Positions 13,042 through 22,392 of a stretch of 64,000 nucleotides of DNA are shown piece by piece. The DNA is from an uncultured Latescibacterota bacterium. Its GTDB lineage: Bacteria; Latescibacterota; UBA2968. Where the stretch lies: contig OY282377.1 in the NCBI GenBank assembly GCA_958295785.1, forward strand, positions 1,254,394-1,318,393, read 5' to 3'. Made by a program: the position numbers and the translations under genes. The notes under the pieces were generated by a model. It searched no databases. It was not told the origin of the DNA and was given only the letters and a program-made list of their open reading frames with translations. The first letter of the stretch is position 1. Every line of letters starts with the position of its first letter.

Positions 13042-13484
13042 GACCCTGTTTTTTTTGGAACGGGTTACAACTGCGTCAACAGTTCATTGAGGTTCGCAGT
13101 GGTTGAGGGGTAGGTTGGGGACTGACCACTGATCACCCATGTGGTTGAAATATCTATTTTTTTAGTTTTCGATAAAATTTTGATTCACAATAAGTTATGA
13201 AAATTTTAGCGCGAATTTTAGCGCGGGTAAGGGCGGTGTGTTGAAACCTTTGAGTGCAAGGCGTGTATCTAAGACGTAACAAAGGAGGGCGTGGTGCTGA
13301 TCGCCCAGCCGTGAAACTTTGTAAATGCACAATGCGTTTAAGGGATGTATCCACTCATGACTAGCCCTGACTGATACCCCCTGCTTAAACCCGTAGAGCC
13401 TGCACTGGAACGCTTTAATCCACTGAGCAAGCTCTGTCAGGCGAGGCGTAACCCTTGTCAGTACCTGCTTTGGGAGGGAAGATC
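13042..13484 (+). promoter_or_regulatory. Structured leader region upstream of the sigma gene
   Basis: About 440 bases without a supported gene. One long-range hairpin is visible: GTTTAAG at 13336-13342 pairs with CTTAAAC at 13384-13390, with an inner GTATC (13347-13351) / GATAC (13373-13377) helix. Further downstream AGAGC and GCTCT can pair. A strong ribosome binding site, GGGAGGG, lies just before the ATG at 13485. The segment could be a 5' UTR with regulatory structure or a small RNA gene. I do not recognise a known riboswitch or 6S RNA. It begins with a fragment of the GGACTGACCACTGATC repeat filler near 13117. Confidence 0.3.
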
Positions 13485-14498
13485 ATGGTCGCAAAATTGG
13501 AAATGCCGATGACGACAACCCGCGCCGAGCCGGGCGAAGGTTTTCGCTGTGCTGCTGGGCATGACCGCACGCACGGAAAAAGAACCATGTCCTTGAATGA
13601 CGCTGGCCGGGAACGAAAAGAATGGGTGGGAGATACAATGGAAGATATGAAAACAGAAACGCGGGGCGCGGGCGATGCTTCGATTCAGAGCTATCTGAGG
13701 GAACTCCGCAAGTATCCGCCATTGAGCCGAGAAGAAGAAGAACAAACCCTGTGCAAAGCAAAAAAAGGCGACCGAGCGGCGACCGACAAGATCATCACGT
13801 CAAACTTGCGTTTTGTCGTTAGCGTTGCACTCGAGTATCAGGGCCGGGGCGTGCCCCTCGCCGATTTGATCGCCGAGGGCAATATCGGGCTGATGGAAGC
13901 CCTCAAGCGATTTGATGAAAAACGCGGGTTTAAGTTCATCAGCTATGCCGTTTGGTGGATTCGGCAGGGCATTCTCAACGCGCTCAAGCGCACATCAGCC
14001 GTGGCGATGCCCGCAAATCGCCAGGAAGATATGGATCGCATGGCGCGTCGCTGGGGGCAGATGAGCCAAGAGTTGGGCCGCGTGCCCACGCTGGACGAAG
14101 TCGCCAGCGATATGCAGATCAGCCTCAAGCGCGCAGAGCGGGCCTTGCGCTGTGTGCGCCCAGATCTGTCGCTCTCGATGCCCATAGACGCGGAAGGCGA
14201 GCAGTCGCTCATAAATTTGATCGAGGCCGAAGCAGAAGATCCCGATCAACTGGTTATGGCACGCGATCAGGCCGAACGGGTGTCTCGGTCTCTCGCCGCG
14301 CTTAAACAGCGCGAGGCCGATGTCATCCGCGCCTATTTTGGGCTCGATGGCGATGAGCGCAGGAACCTGAGCGAAATTGGTCGCTCTTTGGGCCTAACCC
14401 GAGAACGCATTCGCCAGATTCGCAACCGCGCGCTGTTCAAGCTCCAGCGATATTTTCGGCGCGAAGTGCCGGGGGGAAAAGTGGAGGATTTGGTCTGA
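13485..14498 (+). CDS. Sigma-70 family RNA polymerase sigma factor
   Basis: A primary-type or group 2 sigma factor without the long region 1.1. From the ATG at 13638 it would be 286 residues: region 1.2 (SIQSYLRELRKYPPLSREEE), region 2 (NLRFVVSVALEYQGRGVPLA then DLIAEGNIGLMEALKRFD and KFISYAVWWIRQGIL), region 3, and region 4 with SEIGRSLGLTRERIRQIRNR. Two starts have good ribosome binding sites: 13485 (GGGAGGG, 337 residues) and 13638 (GGGAG). The extra 51 residues look unconserved, so 13638 may be the real start. Regions 2.4 and 4.2 are intact, so it should recognise -10/-35 promoters. The gene's terminator lies inside the left direct repeat of the defence island. Confidence 0.9.
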   Translation: MVAKLEMPMTTTRAEPGEGFRCAAGHDRTHGKRTMSLNDAGRERKEWVGDTMEDMKTETRGAGDASIQSYLRELRKYPPLSREEEEQTLCKAKKGDRAATDKIITSNLRFVVSVALEYQGRGVPLADLIAEGNIGLMEALKRFDEKRGFKFISYAVWWIRQGILNALKRTSAVAMPANRQEDMDRMARRWGQMSQELGRVPTLDEVASDMQISLKRAERALRCVRPDLSLSMPIDAEGEQSLINLIEAEAEDPDQLVMARDQAERVSRSLAALKQREADVIRAYFGLDGDERRNLSEIGRSLGLTRERIRQIRNRALFKLQRYFRREVPGGKVEDLV

Positions 14499-14556
14499 TA
14501 GACACATAGATGGCCTCGCCCGGCTCAAAGAGAGAAGGGAGAAGGCCACCCAACAG

Positions 14557-14760
14557 CCCAACCCCTGCGCGTTTCGATGAACTGCTGAGGCAGTTGTACC
14601 CCGTTCCACTGATTCGTAGATGAACTGGCCTGAGAAGCGGCCAGTTGTATCCCGCTGCGTAGATTCTTAGAGGCGGTCATGGTTTTGCCCTGGCCGCCTT
14701 TACTGTTTCATCGCAGGCTTTGAAAAGGGTTGATTTATTTTTTTCGCATCGTAGATTTAA
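14557..14760 (+). repeat. Left 204-bp direct repeat flanking the defence island
   Basis: Identical to 22129-22332 at 198 of 204 positions with no gaps, giving a constant offset of 7,572 bases. It contains two copies of the GTACCCC/GGCCAGTTGTA module and a transcription terminator hairpin. The repeat ends at GATTTAA; beyond it both flanks diverge completely. Everything between the two repeats is restriction-modification-like. Confidence 0.9.
14671..14700 (+). terminator. Terminator after the sigma gene
   Basis: AGGCGGTCATGG pairs with CCCTGGCCGCCT around a TTTTG loop, followed by a short T-rich tract. There is one T-C mismatch in this copy; the right-hand copy has an A at the same place and pairs fully. 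Confidence 0.65.
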
Positions 14761-14763
14761 AAA

Positions 14764-14795
14764 GCTGTTTTAAGATTATCGGGACCCTACCCCCT
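14764..14795. repeat. Short repeat shared with 34893-34928
   Basis: The stretch GCTGTTTTAAGATTATCGGG continuing ACCCTACCCCCT recurs with a few mismatches at 34893-34928, near the IS110 element. Here it starts four bases after the left direct repeat ends, that is, at the outer edge of the island. Confidence 0.5.
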
Positions 14796-14836
14796 AACCA
14801 TCCTTCCTTCTTCAGCATATACTTGGAGGTGGTTGT

Positions 14837-15898
14837 ATGGACAAATTACACAATCAACCCAATGCACAAGTGTTCGATATGTTTTGTAGCATTGGCGGCT
14901 TGACCTACGGGTTGCAGCGGGCTGGCATCTCGGTCAACGCGGGGCTGGACATTGATGGTTCGTGCCGTTTCGCCTACGAAAAAAACTGCGAGGCGACTTT
15001 TGTTGAAGCGGATATTCGGGAAATCTCTTTTGCGGATGTTGCAACCTATTTTAGTGATGCGGAATATCGCGTACTGGTCGGCTGCGCGCCTTGTCAGCCG
15101 TTCTCCAGCCATACGAAATTGAGGTCTTATCAAGCGGATGCGAGATGGAATCTGATCGATGAATTTCTGCGAGTAATCCTCGAGGGTCGGCCGGAGATCG
15201 TTTCAATGGAAAATGTGCCCCAACTCATGGATAAACCCATTTACGATAAATTTAAGCGCGAGTTGACCGATGTGGGGTATCAAATTTCCGATGGCGTTCT
15301 ATCCTGTGCCCAGTTCGGCGTTCCGCAAAGTCGCTCCCGTTTGGTTATGCTGGCGTCTTTGTTGGGACAGATTGATATGCCGAACCCCACAACCCATAGC
15401 CACCCAACAGTAAGACAGGTAATCGGGCACTTAGAGCATCTCGAGCAGGGGCAATCAAGCGCGACCGATCCCCTGCATGTTTGCTCTCGATTAGCACCGA
15501 TCAACCTAAAACGCATCAGAGCGTCAAAGCCTGGGGGGAGTTGGCGCGATTGGCCGGCGGAATTATTGCCCAATTGCTACAAAAAGGCCAGCGGCTCGAC
15601 CTATGGAAGCGTCTATGGCCGTATGCAGTGGGACAAGCCCGCGCCGACGCTGACCACGCAGTTCTATCGCTATGGCACCGGACGTTATGGCCATCCCGAA
15701 CAAGACAGGGCCTTGAGCTTTCGGGAAGGCGCGATCCTCCAAACCTTTCCCGAAGAATATCAGTTTATCGCACCGGGCGAGAAAGCGTCCTTCTCGAAAA
15801 TTGGCCGTCAAATCGGCAACGCGGTTCCGCCATCTTTGGGGATTGCGATTGGCAAAACGATTATAGACCATCTGCGAAAGAGGGAAAAGAATGCCTAA
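14837..15898 (+). CDS. DNA (cytosine-5)-methyltransferase
   Basis: A 353-residue C5 methyltransferase that methylates cytosine in a specific DNA sequence. Motif I is FDMFCSIGGLTYGL (13-26), motif IV contains the catalytic Cys in GCAPCQPFSS (C86), motif VI is ENV (125-127), motif VIII is QSRSRLVML, and the C-terminal motifs IX/X are present (PAPTLTTQFYRYG, then GRQIGNAVPP). All catalytic residues are intact. Its last 8 bases overlap the next gene (ATG at 15891), implying translational coupling with the ATPase/nuclease. It probably protects host DNA from that partner. RBS GGAGG lies 7 bases before the ATG. Confidence 0.95.
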   Translation: MDKLHNQPNAQVFDMFCSIGGLTYGLQRAGISVNAGLDIDGSCRFAYEKNCEATFVEADIREISFADVATYFSDAEYRVLVGCAPCQPFSSHTKLRSYQADARWNLIDEFLRVILEGRPEIVSMENVPQLMDKPIYDKFKRELTDVGYQISDGVLSCAQFGVPQSRSRLVMLASLLGQIDMPNPTTHSHPTVRQVIGHLEHLEQGQSSATDPLHVCSRLAPINLKRIRASKPGGSWRDWPAELLPNCYKKASGSTYGSVYGRMQWDKPAPTLTTQFYRYGTGRYGHPEQDRALSFREGAILQTFPEEYQFIAPGEKASFSKIGRQIGNAVPPSLGIAIGKTIIDHLRKREKNA

Positions 15899-17873
15899 AG
15901 AATACACTTTGGACATTGACCTGAATGTGCTCAACCATTTGGGACTGAACCTGTATAGCAACGTCCCCGCTGTGTTGGCCGAACTGATCGCCAACGCTTG
16001 GGATGCCGATGCCGCTCGGGTGGATGTATCTGTAAAAGGACAGGATGAGGGTAAGCAGATCGTCATTCAGGACAATGGTTGCGGGATGAATGACGCCGAT
16101 TTGCGCGACAAATTTTTGGTCGTTGGGTATCAACGCAGAACAAAAGAAAGTGGGGATCTTACGCCGGGTAAGGGACGACCCGTTATGGGGCGAAAGGGCA
16201 TCGGCAAGTTGTCTGTCTTGTCTATTGCGAGAAAAGTCCAAGTCTTCACGAAAAAAGAAAATGCCGCCCCTCTTGCAATTGAGTTAGAGGTCGCAGAAAT
16301 CCAGAAAGCCATAGAAACAAAACAGAAATATCATCCTCCCGCCATCTCTGTGCCGGAGGCAATCGATCTTGGGCATTCTGGCACGGCAATCGTTCTGTCT
16401 GATCTCAAGAAACGGGTGAACGCATCGCTGGATCGATATTTGCGCCAGCGCGTGGCACGCCGCTTTTCGGTTATTGGCGATGGCTTTCAAGTGCTCGTCA
16501 ATGGCAGCGAGATAACGCTAATGGACAGGAATTATTTCGGAAAACTGGAATACGCATTGGTCTATGGCGACGTCGACAAGTCTAAATTTAAGCACGATAA
16601 GAAATATGTCGTTCCACGTCCGGAAAATACAATAGATGAGCAAAAGCGACATGCTGTGCGCGGCTGGATTGGCTTGGTCAAAAAATCGGGATCATTGCAA
16701 GAGGAAGAGGGCGCAGATAATCTGAACAAAATATCCATTCTCGCCCGAGGAAAGGTGGCATTGGAAGACATCTTGGATTCATACCGAGAGGGTGGGCTAT
16801 ATACAAAGTACATCATCGGCGAATTGGAGGCGGACTTCTTGGACTTAACCGAGCAAGAGGACATTGCCACGTCCAGCAGGCAGGATTTTATCCAGAGCGA
16901 CGAGCGATTTGTGCAACTGCGAAAATTTGTCGAACAGGAACTGAAATATTTGGCAAGAGAACGGAGAAAACTGAAGAATGAAGAAGGGGCGAAGAAAGCC
17001 TGTGAAATCCCCGCGATTGAGGAGTGGTACGAGTCGTTGAAGGGAGATACGAAAACCGCGGCCAAAGAATTATTCGGCAGAATTAACCAAATCGCAACCG
17101 ACGATGAACACAGAAAGACGCTGTATAAACACGGCGTATTGGCGTTTGAGCATTTGCATCACAAGGAAAAATTAAGCGAATTGGAACAACTTGAGATCAA
17201 CAATCTCGAGGCTGCCGTAAAGCTCTTTTCCGAGTTGGACGATATAGAAGCATCGTGGTATTACCAAATCACCGAAGGCCGCTTGGATGTCATTAAAAAG
17301 TTATCTGCTGATATTGACGAGGATGTGCTGGAAAAGATCATCCAACAGCATATTTACAACCATCTCTGGTTGCTGGACCCATCGTGGGATAGGGCGACGG
17401 AAACGCCCACCTTAGAGCGGTCTGTTACGACCAGCTTTGATAAAATTTCCGATAAATTGAGCAAGGAAGAAAAGCAGGGGCGTCTGGATATTCGATACAA
17501 GAAAACGTCGGGCAAGCATGTGATTATTGAACTGAAAAGAGGGTCCGTTAGAACTTCAGGCCCACGTCTCATGGAGCAAGTCGATAAGTATATACAGGCA
17601 TTGGATAAACAGTTAAGTGAAGCTAATGTGGATGAGCCTACTATTGAAGCGGTTTGTCTAGTAGGGAGAAAACTCAGTGATTGGGAAACGCCCAAAAGGC
17701 AACGAGAGTCAGAAAGATCTTTGAAAGAAAAACATATCCGCGTGATTACCTATCAGCAACTCATCCGCGATGCAGAAGCGAGCTACCAACAGTACCTCGA
17801 AAAGAGCAAAGACACAGGTCGCATCCGACAACTGATAAATGAGATTGAAACTTATGATGGCCCTCCATCCTAA
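15891..17873 (+). CDS. MORC/MutL-like GHKL ATPase with PD-(D/E)XK nuclease tail
   Basis: A 660-residue protein. The N-terminus is a GHKL (HSP90/MutL-type) ATPase: N-box ELIANAWDADA (31-41), DNGCGM (61-66) and the lid GRKGIGKLSVLSIA (100-113). The middle is helical and charged. Near the C-terminus, LDIRYKK...HVIIELKRG supplies a PD-(D/E)XK nuclease core (D533, E547, K549). MORC-like ATPases coupled to C5 methyltransferases are an established class of predicted restriction systems (Iyer, Abhiman and Aravind). It is likely the ATP-dependent restriction component of that pair, translationally coupled to the methyltransferase. Target and cleavage mode are unknown. Confidence 0.85.
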   Translation: MPKEYTLDIDLNVLNHLGLNLYSNVPAVLAELIANAWDADAARVDVSVKGQDEGKQIVIQDNGCGMNDADLRDKFLVVGYQRRTKESGDLTPGKGRPVMGRKGIGKLSVLSIARKVQVFTKKENAAPLAIELEVAEIQKAIETKQKYHPPAISVPEAIDLGHSGTAIVLSDLKKRVNASLDRYLRQRVARRFSVIGDGFQVLVNGSEITLMDRNYFGKLEYALVYGDVDKSKFKHDKKYVVPRPENTIDEQKRHAVRGWIGLVKKSGSLQEEEGADNLNKISILARGKVALEDILDSYREGGLYTKYIIGELEADFLDLTEQEDIATSSRQDFIQSDERFVQLRKFVEQELKYLARERRKLKNEEGAKKACEIPAIEEWYESLKGDTKTAAKELFGRINQIATDDEHRKTLYKHGVLAFEHLHHKEKLSELEQLEINNLEAAVKLFSELDDIEASWYYQITEGRLDVIKKLSADIDEDVLEKIIQQHIYNHLWLLDPSWDRATETPTLERSVTTSFDKISDKLSKEEKQGRLDIRYKKTSGKHVIIELKRGSVRTSGPRLMEQVDKYIQALDKQLSEANVDEPTIEAVCLVGRKLSDWETPKRQRESERSLKEKHIRVITYQQLIRDAEASYQQYLEKSKDTGRIRQLINEIETYDGPPS

Positions 17874-17931
17874 ATAAAAACACGCCCTGATTTCTCTATC
17901 CTTCCCTCCATCCACGCCAAAGGAGTTCCCC

Positions 17932-19551
17932 ATGCCGACCCTCGACTTCAAAGGCAAGCAACATATCTACGCCCACCATCTCACGGTGCCTTACCGCCCC
18001 ATTGAAGCGGACGCAAGCCGATCTTGCAACCCGTGCGACACTGACGATAACCTCGTCATCCACGGCGACAACCTCCACGCCCTCAAAGCACTGCTACCCC
18101 GCTACGCCAACCGCGTCAAGTGCATCTACATTGACCCGCCGTACAACACGGGCAACGAGAAATGGGTCTATAACGACAACGTGAACAGCCCGCTCATGCA
18201 ACAGTGGCTCGCGGAGAACGGCCCCGTTGACAACGAAGACTTGGAACGCCACGACAAGTGGCTCTGCATGATGTGGCCTCGCCTACACCTACTCAAAGAG
18301 TTGCTGGCAGACGACGGGGTTATCTTTGTGTCCATCGACGACAACGAACAGCACCATTTGCGGATGCTGATGGACGAGATTTTTGGAGAGGAGAACTTTT
18401 TTGCAAGTCTCACACGAAGAGCGATGCACACGGTTCGCAATTCTAGTAAAGACTTCAATCTGAATGCCGATTACGTCTTGGCCTACGCACGGAATAAGGC
18501 GTGGCACGGCAAAGACAAGAGCCGATATATTCGATACATTTCTGATAAGTCCTCAAATTATCCATACGACGCCCACGATGGGCGCGGTAAATACAAACTG
18601 GACCCGCTCCACGCAAGGAACTACTACAAACCATACACCTTTACATTTTCAAATGGCACTGAATGGTCGCCGCCGTCTGGCAGCTATCCCCGCTATTCGC
18701 AGGATAGGTTGCGTCAGATGGAGATTGATGGTCGCCTTGATTTTTCTGGCAATGAACCAAGAGCTAAGCGGTACTTGGCAGAGGTTCAAGAAGGGCAACC
18801 CCCAGATGCTGTCCTTTCGCCAGAGATAGTGGGATTCAATTTAGAAGGAACCCGCACGCTCAGCACGATCTTCGGACAGGGTGGAGTGTTCCCGCAACCT
18901 AAACCGGTAAAACTCGTCCAGTTCTTATTGGAAATACTACGCAACAAGGACGCCCTCGTCCTCGACTCCTTCGCTGGCTCCGGCACCACCGCCCACGCCG
19001 TGCTCGGCCTCAACAAAGAAGATGGCGGCAACCGCAAGTTCATCCTCGTCGAGTGCGAGGACTACACCGACACCATCACCGCCGAGCGCGTGCGCCGCGT
19101 TATCAACGGCGTCCCCGACGCGCGCGACGAATCGTTGCGCGAGGGCCTCGGTGGCTCGTTCACCTACTGCACCTTGGGCAAACCGATTGAGATAGAGGGG
19201 ATGCTCACCGGCGAGGCATTGCCGCCCTACGAATCGCTCGCCGCCCACTTGCTCTATACGACCTCCGGCGTCTCGGTCGGCGCCAGTGAATTAGAGCCGA
19301 AAAACGCTGATGGCCTCTTTCACAGCGACGACAAAACCAACTACTACATGCTCTATAAGCCCGACCTCGACTATCTATGCAGCAACGAGTCCATGCTGGA
19401 CTTGGAACGGGCAGAGCGCATCGACGCCCACAGTCGTCAAGGCGGCAAAAAGGCGATAGTCTATGCAGCGGGCAAATACATGCCCCAGCGCGTGCTCACC
19501 GAGATGGGCATCACATTTTGCCAACTCCCCAACGCCCTGTACGACCGATAG
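17932..19551 (+). CDS. Type III restriction-modification methyltransferase (Mod)
   Basis: A 539-residue N6-adenine methyltransferase of the beta class: the catalytic DPPY (68-71) precedes the AdoMet-binding FAGSG (347-351). Early sequence LVIHGDNLHALKAL and the stretch around IDPPYNTGNEKWVYND are typical of type III Mod subunits and of close type II relatives. The central region (about 150-300) would be the target-recognition domain. The gene begins 58 bases after the ATPase stop and ends 10 bases before the Res start, so Mod and Res form one translation unit. It provides host protection and sequence specificity for Res. Confidence 0.9.
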   Translation: MPTLDFKGKQHIYAHHLTVPYRPIEADASRSCNPCDTDDNLVIHGDNLHALKALLPRYANRVKCIYIDPPYNTGNEKWVYNDNVNSPLMQQWLAENGPVDNEDLERHDKWLCMMWPRLHLLKELLADDGVIFVSIDDNEQHHLRMLMDEIFGEENFFASLTRRAMHTVRNSSKDFNLNADYVLAYARNKAWHGKDKSRYIRYISDKSSNYPYDAHDGRGKYKLDPLHARNYYKPYTFTFSNGTEWSPPSGSYPRYSQDRLRQMEIDGRLDFSGNEPRAKRYLAEVQEGQPPDAVLSPEIVGFNLEGTRTLSTIFGQGGVFPQPKPVKLVQFLLEILRNKDALVLDSFAGSGTTAHAVLGLNKEDGGNRKFILVECEDYTDTITAERVRRVINGVPDARDESLREGLGGSFTYCTLGKPIEIEGMLTGEALPPYESLAAHLLYTTSGVSVGASELEPKNADGLFHSDDKTNYYMLYKPDLDYLCSNESMLDLERAERIDAHSRQGGKKAIVYAAGKYMPQRVLTEMGITFCQLPNALYDR

Positions 19552-19561
19552 GGAGGTCAAC

Positions 19562-22102
19562 ATGCTCGAATTGAAAATGTATCAACTCAACGTCCTCGAT
19601 CATTTTAGCCGCTATTTGGACGCCCTCAAAGAAGCGCGAAATGCGTCGGAGACCGCGCTGGAGGCGTTGAAACAGGCAGGCGTTGATAGTCCCGATGAGA
19701 TTCGCAACTACCCGCAAAAGGCGTGGCAAAAGCTGAAGGACAGCGGCTATGTCGCGGAAGAATACGTCAGCCGCACGGACGATGCGAACCGGCCGATTCC
19801 GCACCTCTGCTTCAAAGTGCCCACGGGCGGCGGCAAAACCTTTCTCGCCACCGCCGCTTTGGAACGCCTCCACCGGCAGACCGGGCTGACCTTGTGGATC
19901 GTGCCGAGCAAGGCCATCTACGCCCAAACCAAAGCCGCCTTGTGGAATCGGGAACATCCCTATCGCCAAATGCTGGAGCGGGCGAGCGGTGGTCGCGTCA
20001 AAATGCTGGAAAAGGACGACCCGTTCAACCGCGACGACATCGCCAACTACCTGTGCGTGATGCTTCTGATGCTACCGGCGGCAAACCGGCGAAAGAGCCG
20101 AGAGTTTCTGCGTATGTTTCGGGATTCAGGGCGTTATCCGAGCTTTTTCCCCGACGATGACGATGTCTTCGGCGACGCCTGCATGATGCACGCCTATCCC
20201 GATCTCGAATGCCATTCTCAAGGCGGCGCGATCAAACACAGCCTATTCAACGTGTTCAAAATCCTGCGTCCGGTGGTCGTTCTCGACGAAGCGCACAAGG
20301 CTTACGGCGCGAAAAAGCGGGAGGCCAGCGAGGAATTTGCCCGCTCCATCAGCCGCCTCAACCCGCGCCTCGTCATCGAACTCTCGGCGACTCCGAACCG
20401 AGGCATCAGCAACCTGCTCGTGGATATCGAAGGCCCGGACCTCAAAAAAGAGGAAATGATCAAGTTGCCCGTGCAGGTGACATCATTTCCCAATGCCGAG
20501 TGGCAATTGACCCTGAGCCAAGCGGTCGATGAACTCGAGCGTCTCCAAACAGAGGCCGCCGCACTCGAACACAGCACGAGTCGCTATATCCGCCCCATCG
20601 CCGTTGTGCGCGTCGAGAGAACGGGCAAAAACCAGCGCGATGGCGAGCGCGTTCACGCCGAGGATGTGCGGGAATATCTCGCGCAAAACCTCGGCGTGCC
20701 CGCAGACGCGATTCGCGTCAAATCCGCTGAAAACGACGAACTCGGCCGCGAAAACCTGCTCTCCGAATTGTCGCAAGTCCGGTGGATCATCACCAAATCG
20801 GCCCTGATGGAGGGGTGGGATTGCCCGTTTGCCTATCTATTGGTGATGTTGGACAACACGCAGGCGCAGCGGGCCATTACCCAACTCGTGGGCCGGGTGA
20901 TGCGGCAGCCACACGCGCAACGCACCGACCGAGAAGCCCTGAATCAGTGCTATGTCTATTGCAACAACACCGACGTCGGCACTGTGGTCGAGCAGGTCAA
21001 AAATGGCTTGGAAGCCGAAGGACTGACCGGCTTGGGCGACGAAGTGATGGGCGCATCGCAAGCCCGGCAACCGGGCGAAGTGCAACGGCAAACCGTGCAA
21101 CGCCGTGCGCCCTTTCGCAATCGGGATATCTTTTTGCCGCTGGTGCTCCACAAGAACGGCAACCGTTGGGTTCAACTCAATTACCAAGCGCACATCCTGC
21201 CGCATATCAACTGGTCGGCCATTGAACCGCCCGACCCGCGAGCATCTGCCCCGGATGGCGTTATACGGCAATCGGCAGTGGTCGATGTCGGTCGCACACC
21301 GCCCATTTACCGCGCCGACAAAGAGCTGTACATCGACAAAGCGTTTCATGTAACCGACTTTGCCCGCCGCCTATCCGATATTGCCCCGAATCAGTGGCAC
21401 GCCGCCCGCATTGCCCGCCGCCTGAGCGAACGGCTCAAAGCAGGCGGCGAAACCGACGCGGATATCTATGACCGCCGCTCGTATCTGGCCCACCTCTTGC
21501 GGGAGCATGTCAAAAAGGAAGTGGAAAAGCAGGCCGAGCAACTCTTTCGCCAAAAACTGCACAACCGAGAAATCCGCTTTGATTTGGAGACGGATCAACC
21601 CAATTTTCGCATGTTGGAACACTGCGAAATACAGGTGCGATCCGACGATAGACCGCTCCTAAAAAGGTATGGCGAGCCTTTGCAGTTGAGCCTGTTTGAA
21701 CCGCTGTACGAGCGGTATTTCGACTCTGAATTGGAAAAGAAATTTGCCTATTACCTCGACGAGCAAAAGGCACTGCACTGGTGGCATCGGGTGGCGGTGC
21801 GTCAACAGGGCGAGTACTATGTGCAGGGCTGGAAACAGGAGCGCATTTATCCCGACTTTGTCGCCATGGCCGGCGAGATTGCCGGAGTGCCGCAACTGCT
21901 GATCTTCGAGACCAAGGGCGAACACCTGTGCGGCAACCCGGACACCGAGTACAAGGAGAAAGTATTGCAAACGCTCGAAGGCGCGTTCAACACCGCCGGC
22001 GCGATGAAGGTGTGCGAGGGGTCGGCCCAAAGCATCTTTCAGTTGGTATTCAGCGAACGCGAATTTGCGGAAATATCGGCGCGGCTGAACGGTCAATATT
22101 AG
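19562..22102 (+). CDS. Type III restriction enzyme Res subunit (helicase-nuclease)
   Basis: An 846-residue SF2 helicase-nuclease. Walker A is PTGGGKT (87-93), Walker B is DEAH (242-245), motif III is SAT (275-277), and a motif VI-like QLVGRVMRQ follows. The C-terminal endonuclease core is YPDFV...LIFETKG (D765, E783, K785). All catalytic motifs appear intact. I use the ATG at 19562 with GGGAGG just upstream, rather than an in-frame start inside mod. Together with Mod it should cleave DNA lacking methylation at paired sites in an ATP-dependent way. It ends 26 bases before the right 204-bp repeat. Confidence 0.92.
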   Translation: MLELKMYQLNVLDHFSRYLDALKEARNASETALEALKQAGVDSPDEIRNYPQKAWQKLKDSGYVAEEYVSRTDDANRPIPHLCFKVPTGGGKTFLATAALERLHRQTGLTLWIVPSKAIYAQTKAALWNREHPYRQMLERASGGRVKMLEKDDPFNRDDIANYLCVMLLMLPAANRRKSREFLRMFRDSGRYPSFFPDDDDVFGDACMMHAYPDLECHSQGGAIKHSLFNVFKILRPVVVLDEAHKAYGAKKREASEEFARSISRLNPRLVIELSATPNRGISNLLVDIEGPDLKKEEMIKLPVQVTSFPNAEWQLTLSQAVDELERLQTEAAALEHSTSRYIRPIAVVRVERTGKNQRDGERVHAEDVREYLAQNLGVPADAIRVKSAENDELGRENLLSELSQVRWIITKSALMEGWDCPFAYLLVMLDNTQAQRAITQLVGRVMRQPHAQRTDREALNQCYVYCNNTDVGTVVEQVKNGLEAEGLTGLGDEVMGASQARQPGEVQRQTVQRRAPFRNRDIFLPLVLHKNGNRWVQLNYQAHILPHINWSAIEPPDPRASAPDGVIRQSAVVDVGRTPPIYRADKELYIDKAFHVTDFARRLSDIAPNQWHAARIARRLSERLKAGGETDADIYDRRSYLAHLLREHVKKEVEKQAEQLFRQKLHNREIRFDLETDQPNFRMLEHCEIQVRSDDRPLLKRYGEPLQLSLFEPLYERYFDSELEKKFAYYLDEQKALHWWHRVAVRQQGEYYVQGWKQERIYPDFVAMAGEIAGVPQLLIFETKGEHLCGNPDTEYKEKVLQTLEGAFNTAGAMKVCEGSAQSIFQLVFSEREFAEISARLNGQY

Positions 22103-22128
22103 AAGCAGTGGTCAGTGGTCAGTCCCCG

Positions 22129-22332
22129 CCCAACCCCTGCGCGTTTCGATGAACTGCTGAGGCAGTTGTACCCCGTTCCACTGATTCGCAGATGAATTGG
22201 CCTGAAAAGCGGCCAGTTGTATCCCGCTCCGTAGATTCTTAGAGGCGGTCATGGTTTTGCCATGGCCGCCTTTACTGTTTCATCGCAGGCTTTGAAAAGG
22301 GTTGATTTATTTTTTTTGCATCGTAGATTTAA
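22129..22332 (+). repeat. Right 204-bp direct repeat flanking the defence island
   Basis: Second copy of 14557-14760, six mismatches, no gaps. It lies between the end of res and the start of mlaE. Because both copies carry the terminator that logically belongs to the sigma gene, the ancestral order was probably sigma, one repeat unit, then mlaE. Confidence 0.9.
22242..22272 (+). terminator. Terminator after res
   Basis: AGGCGGTCATGG and CCATGGCCGCCT pair fully, counting one G-T pair, around TTTTG. This is the intact version of the hairpin in the left repeat. Confidence 0.65.
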
Positions 22333-22392
22333 GCGATTTCGAGATGTATTCTATTTTTACTGTTATGCTGTTACGCTATCAATGGCCCGACC

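Noticed and set aside
14557-22332. Composite transposon
   Set aside because: The 204-bp flanks contain no transposase gene and no terminal inverted repeats were seen, so an IS-flanked transposon is not supported.
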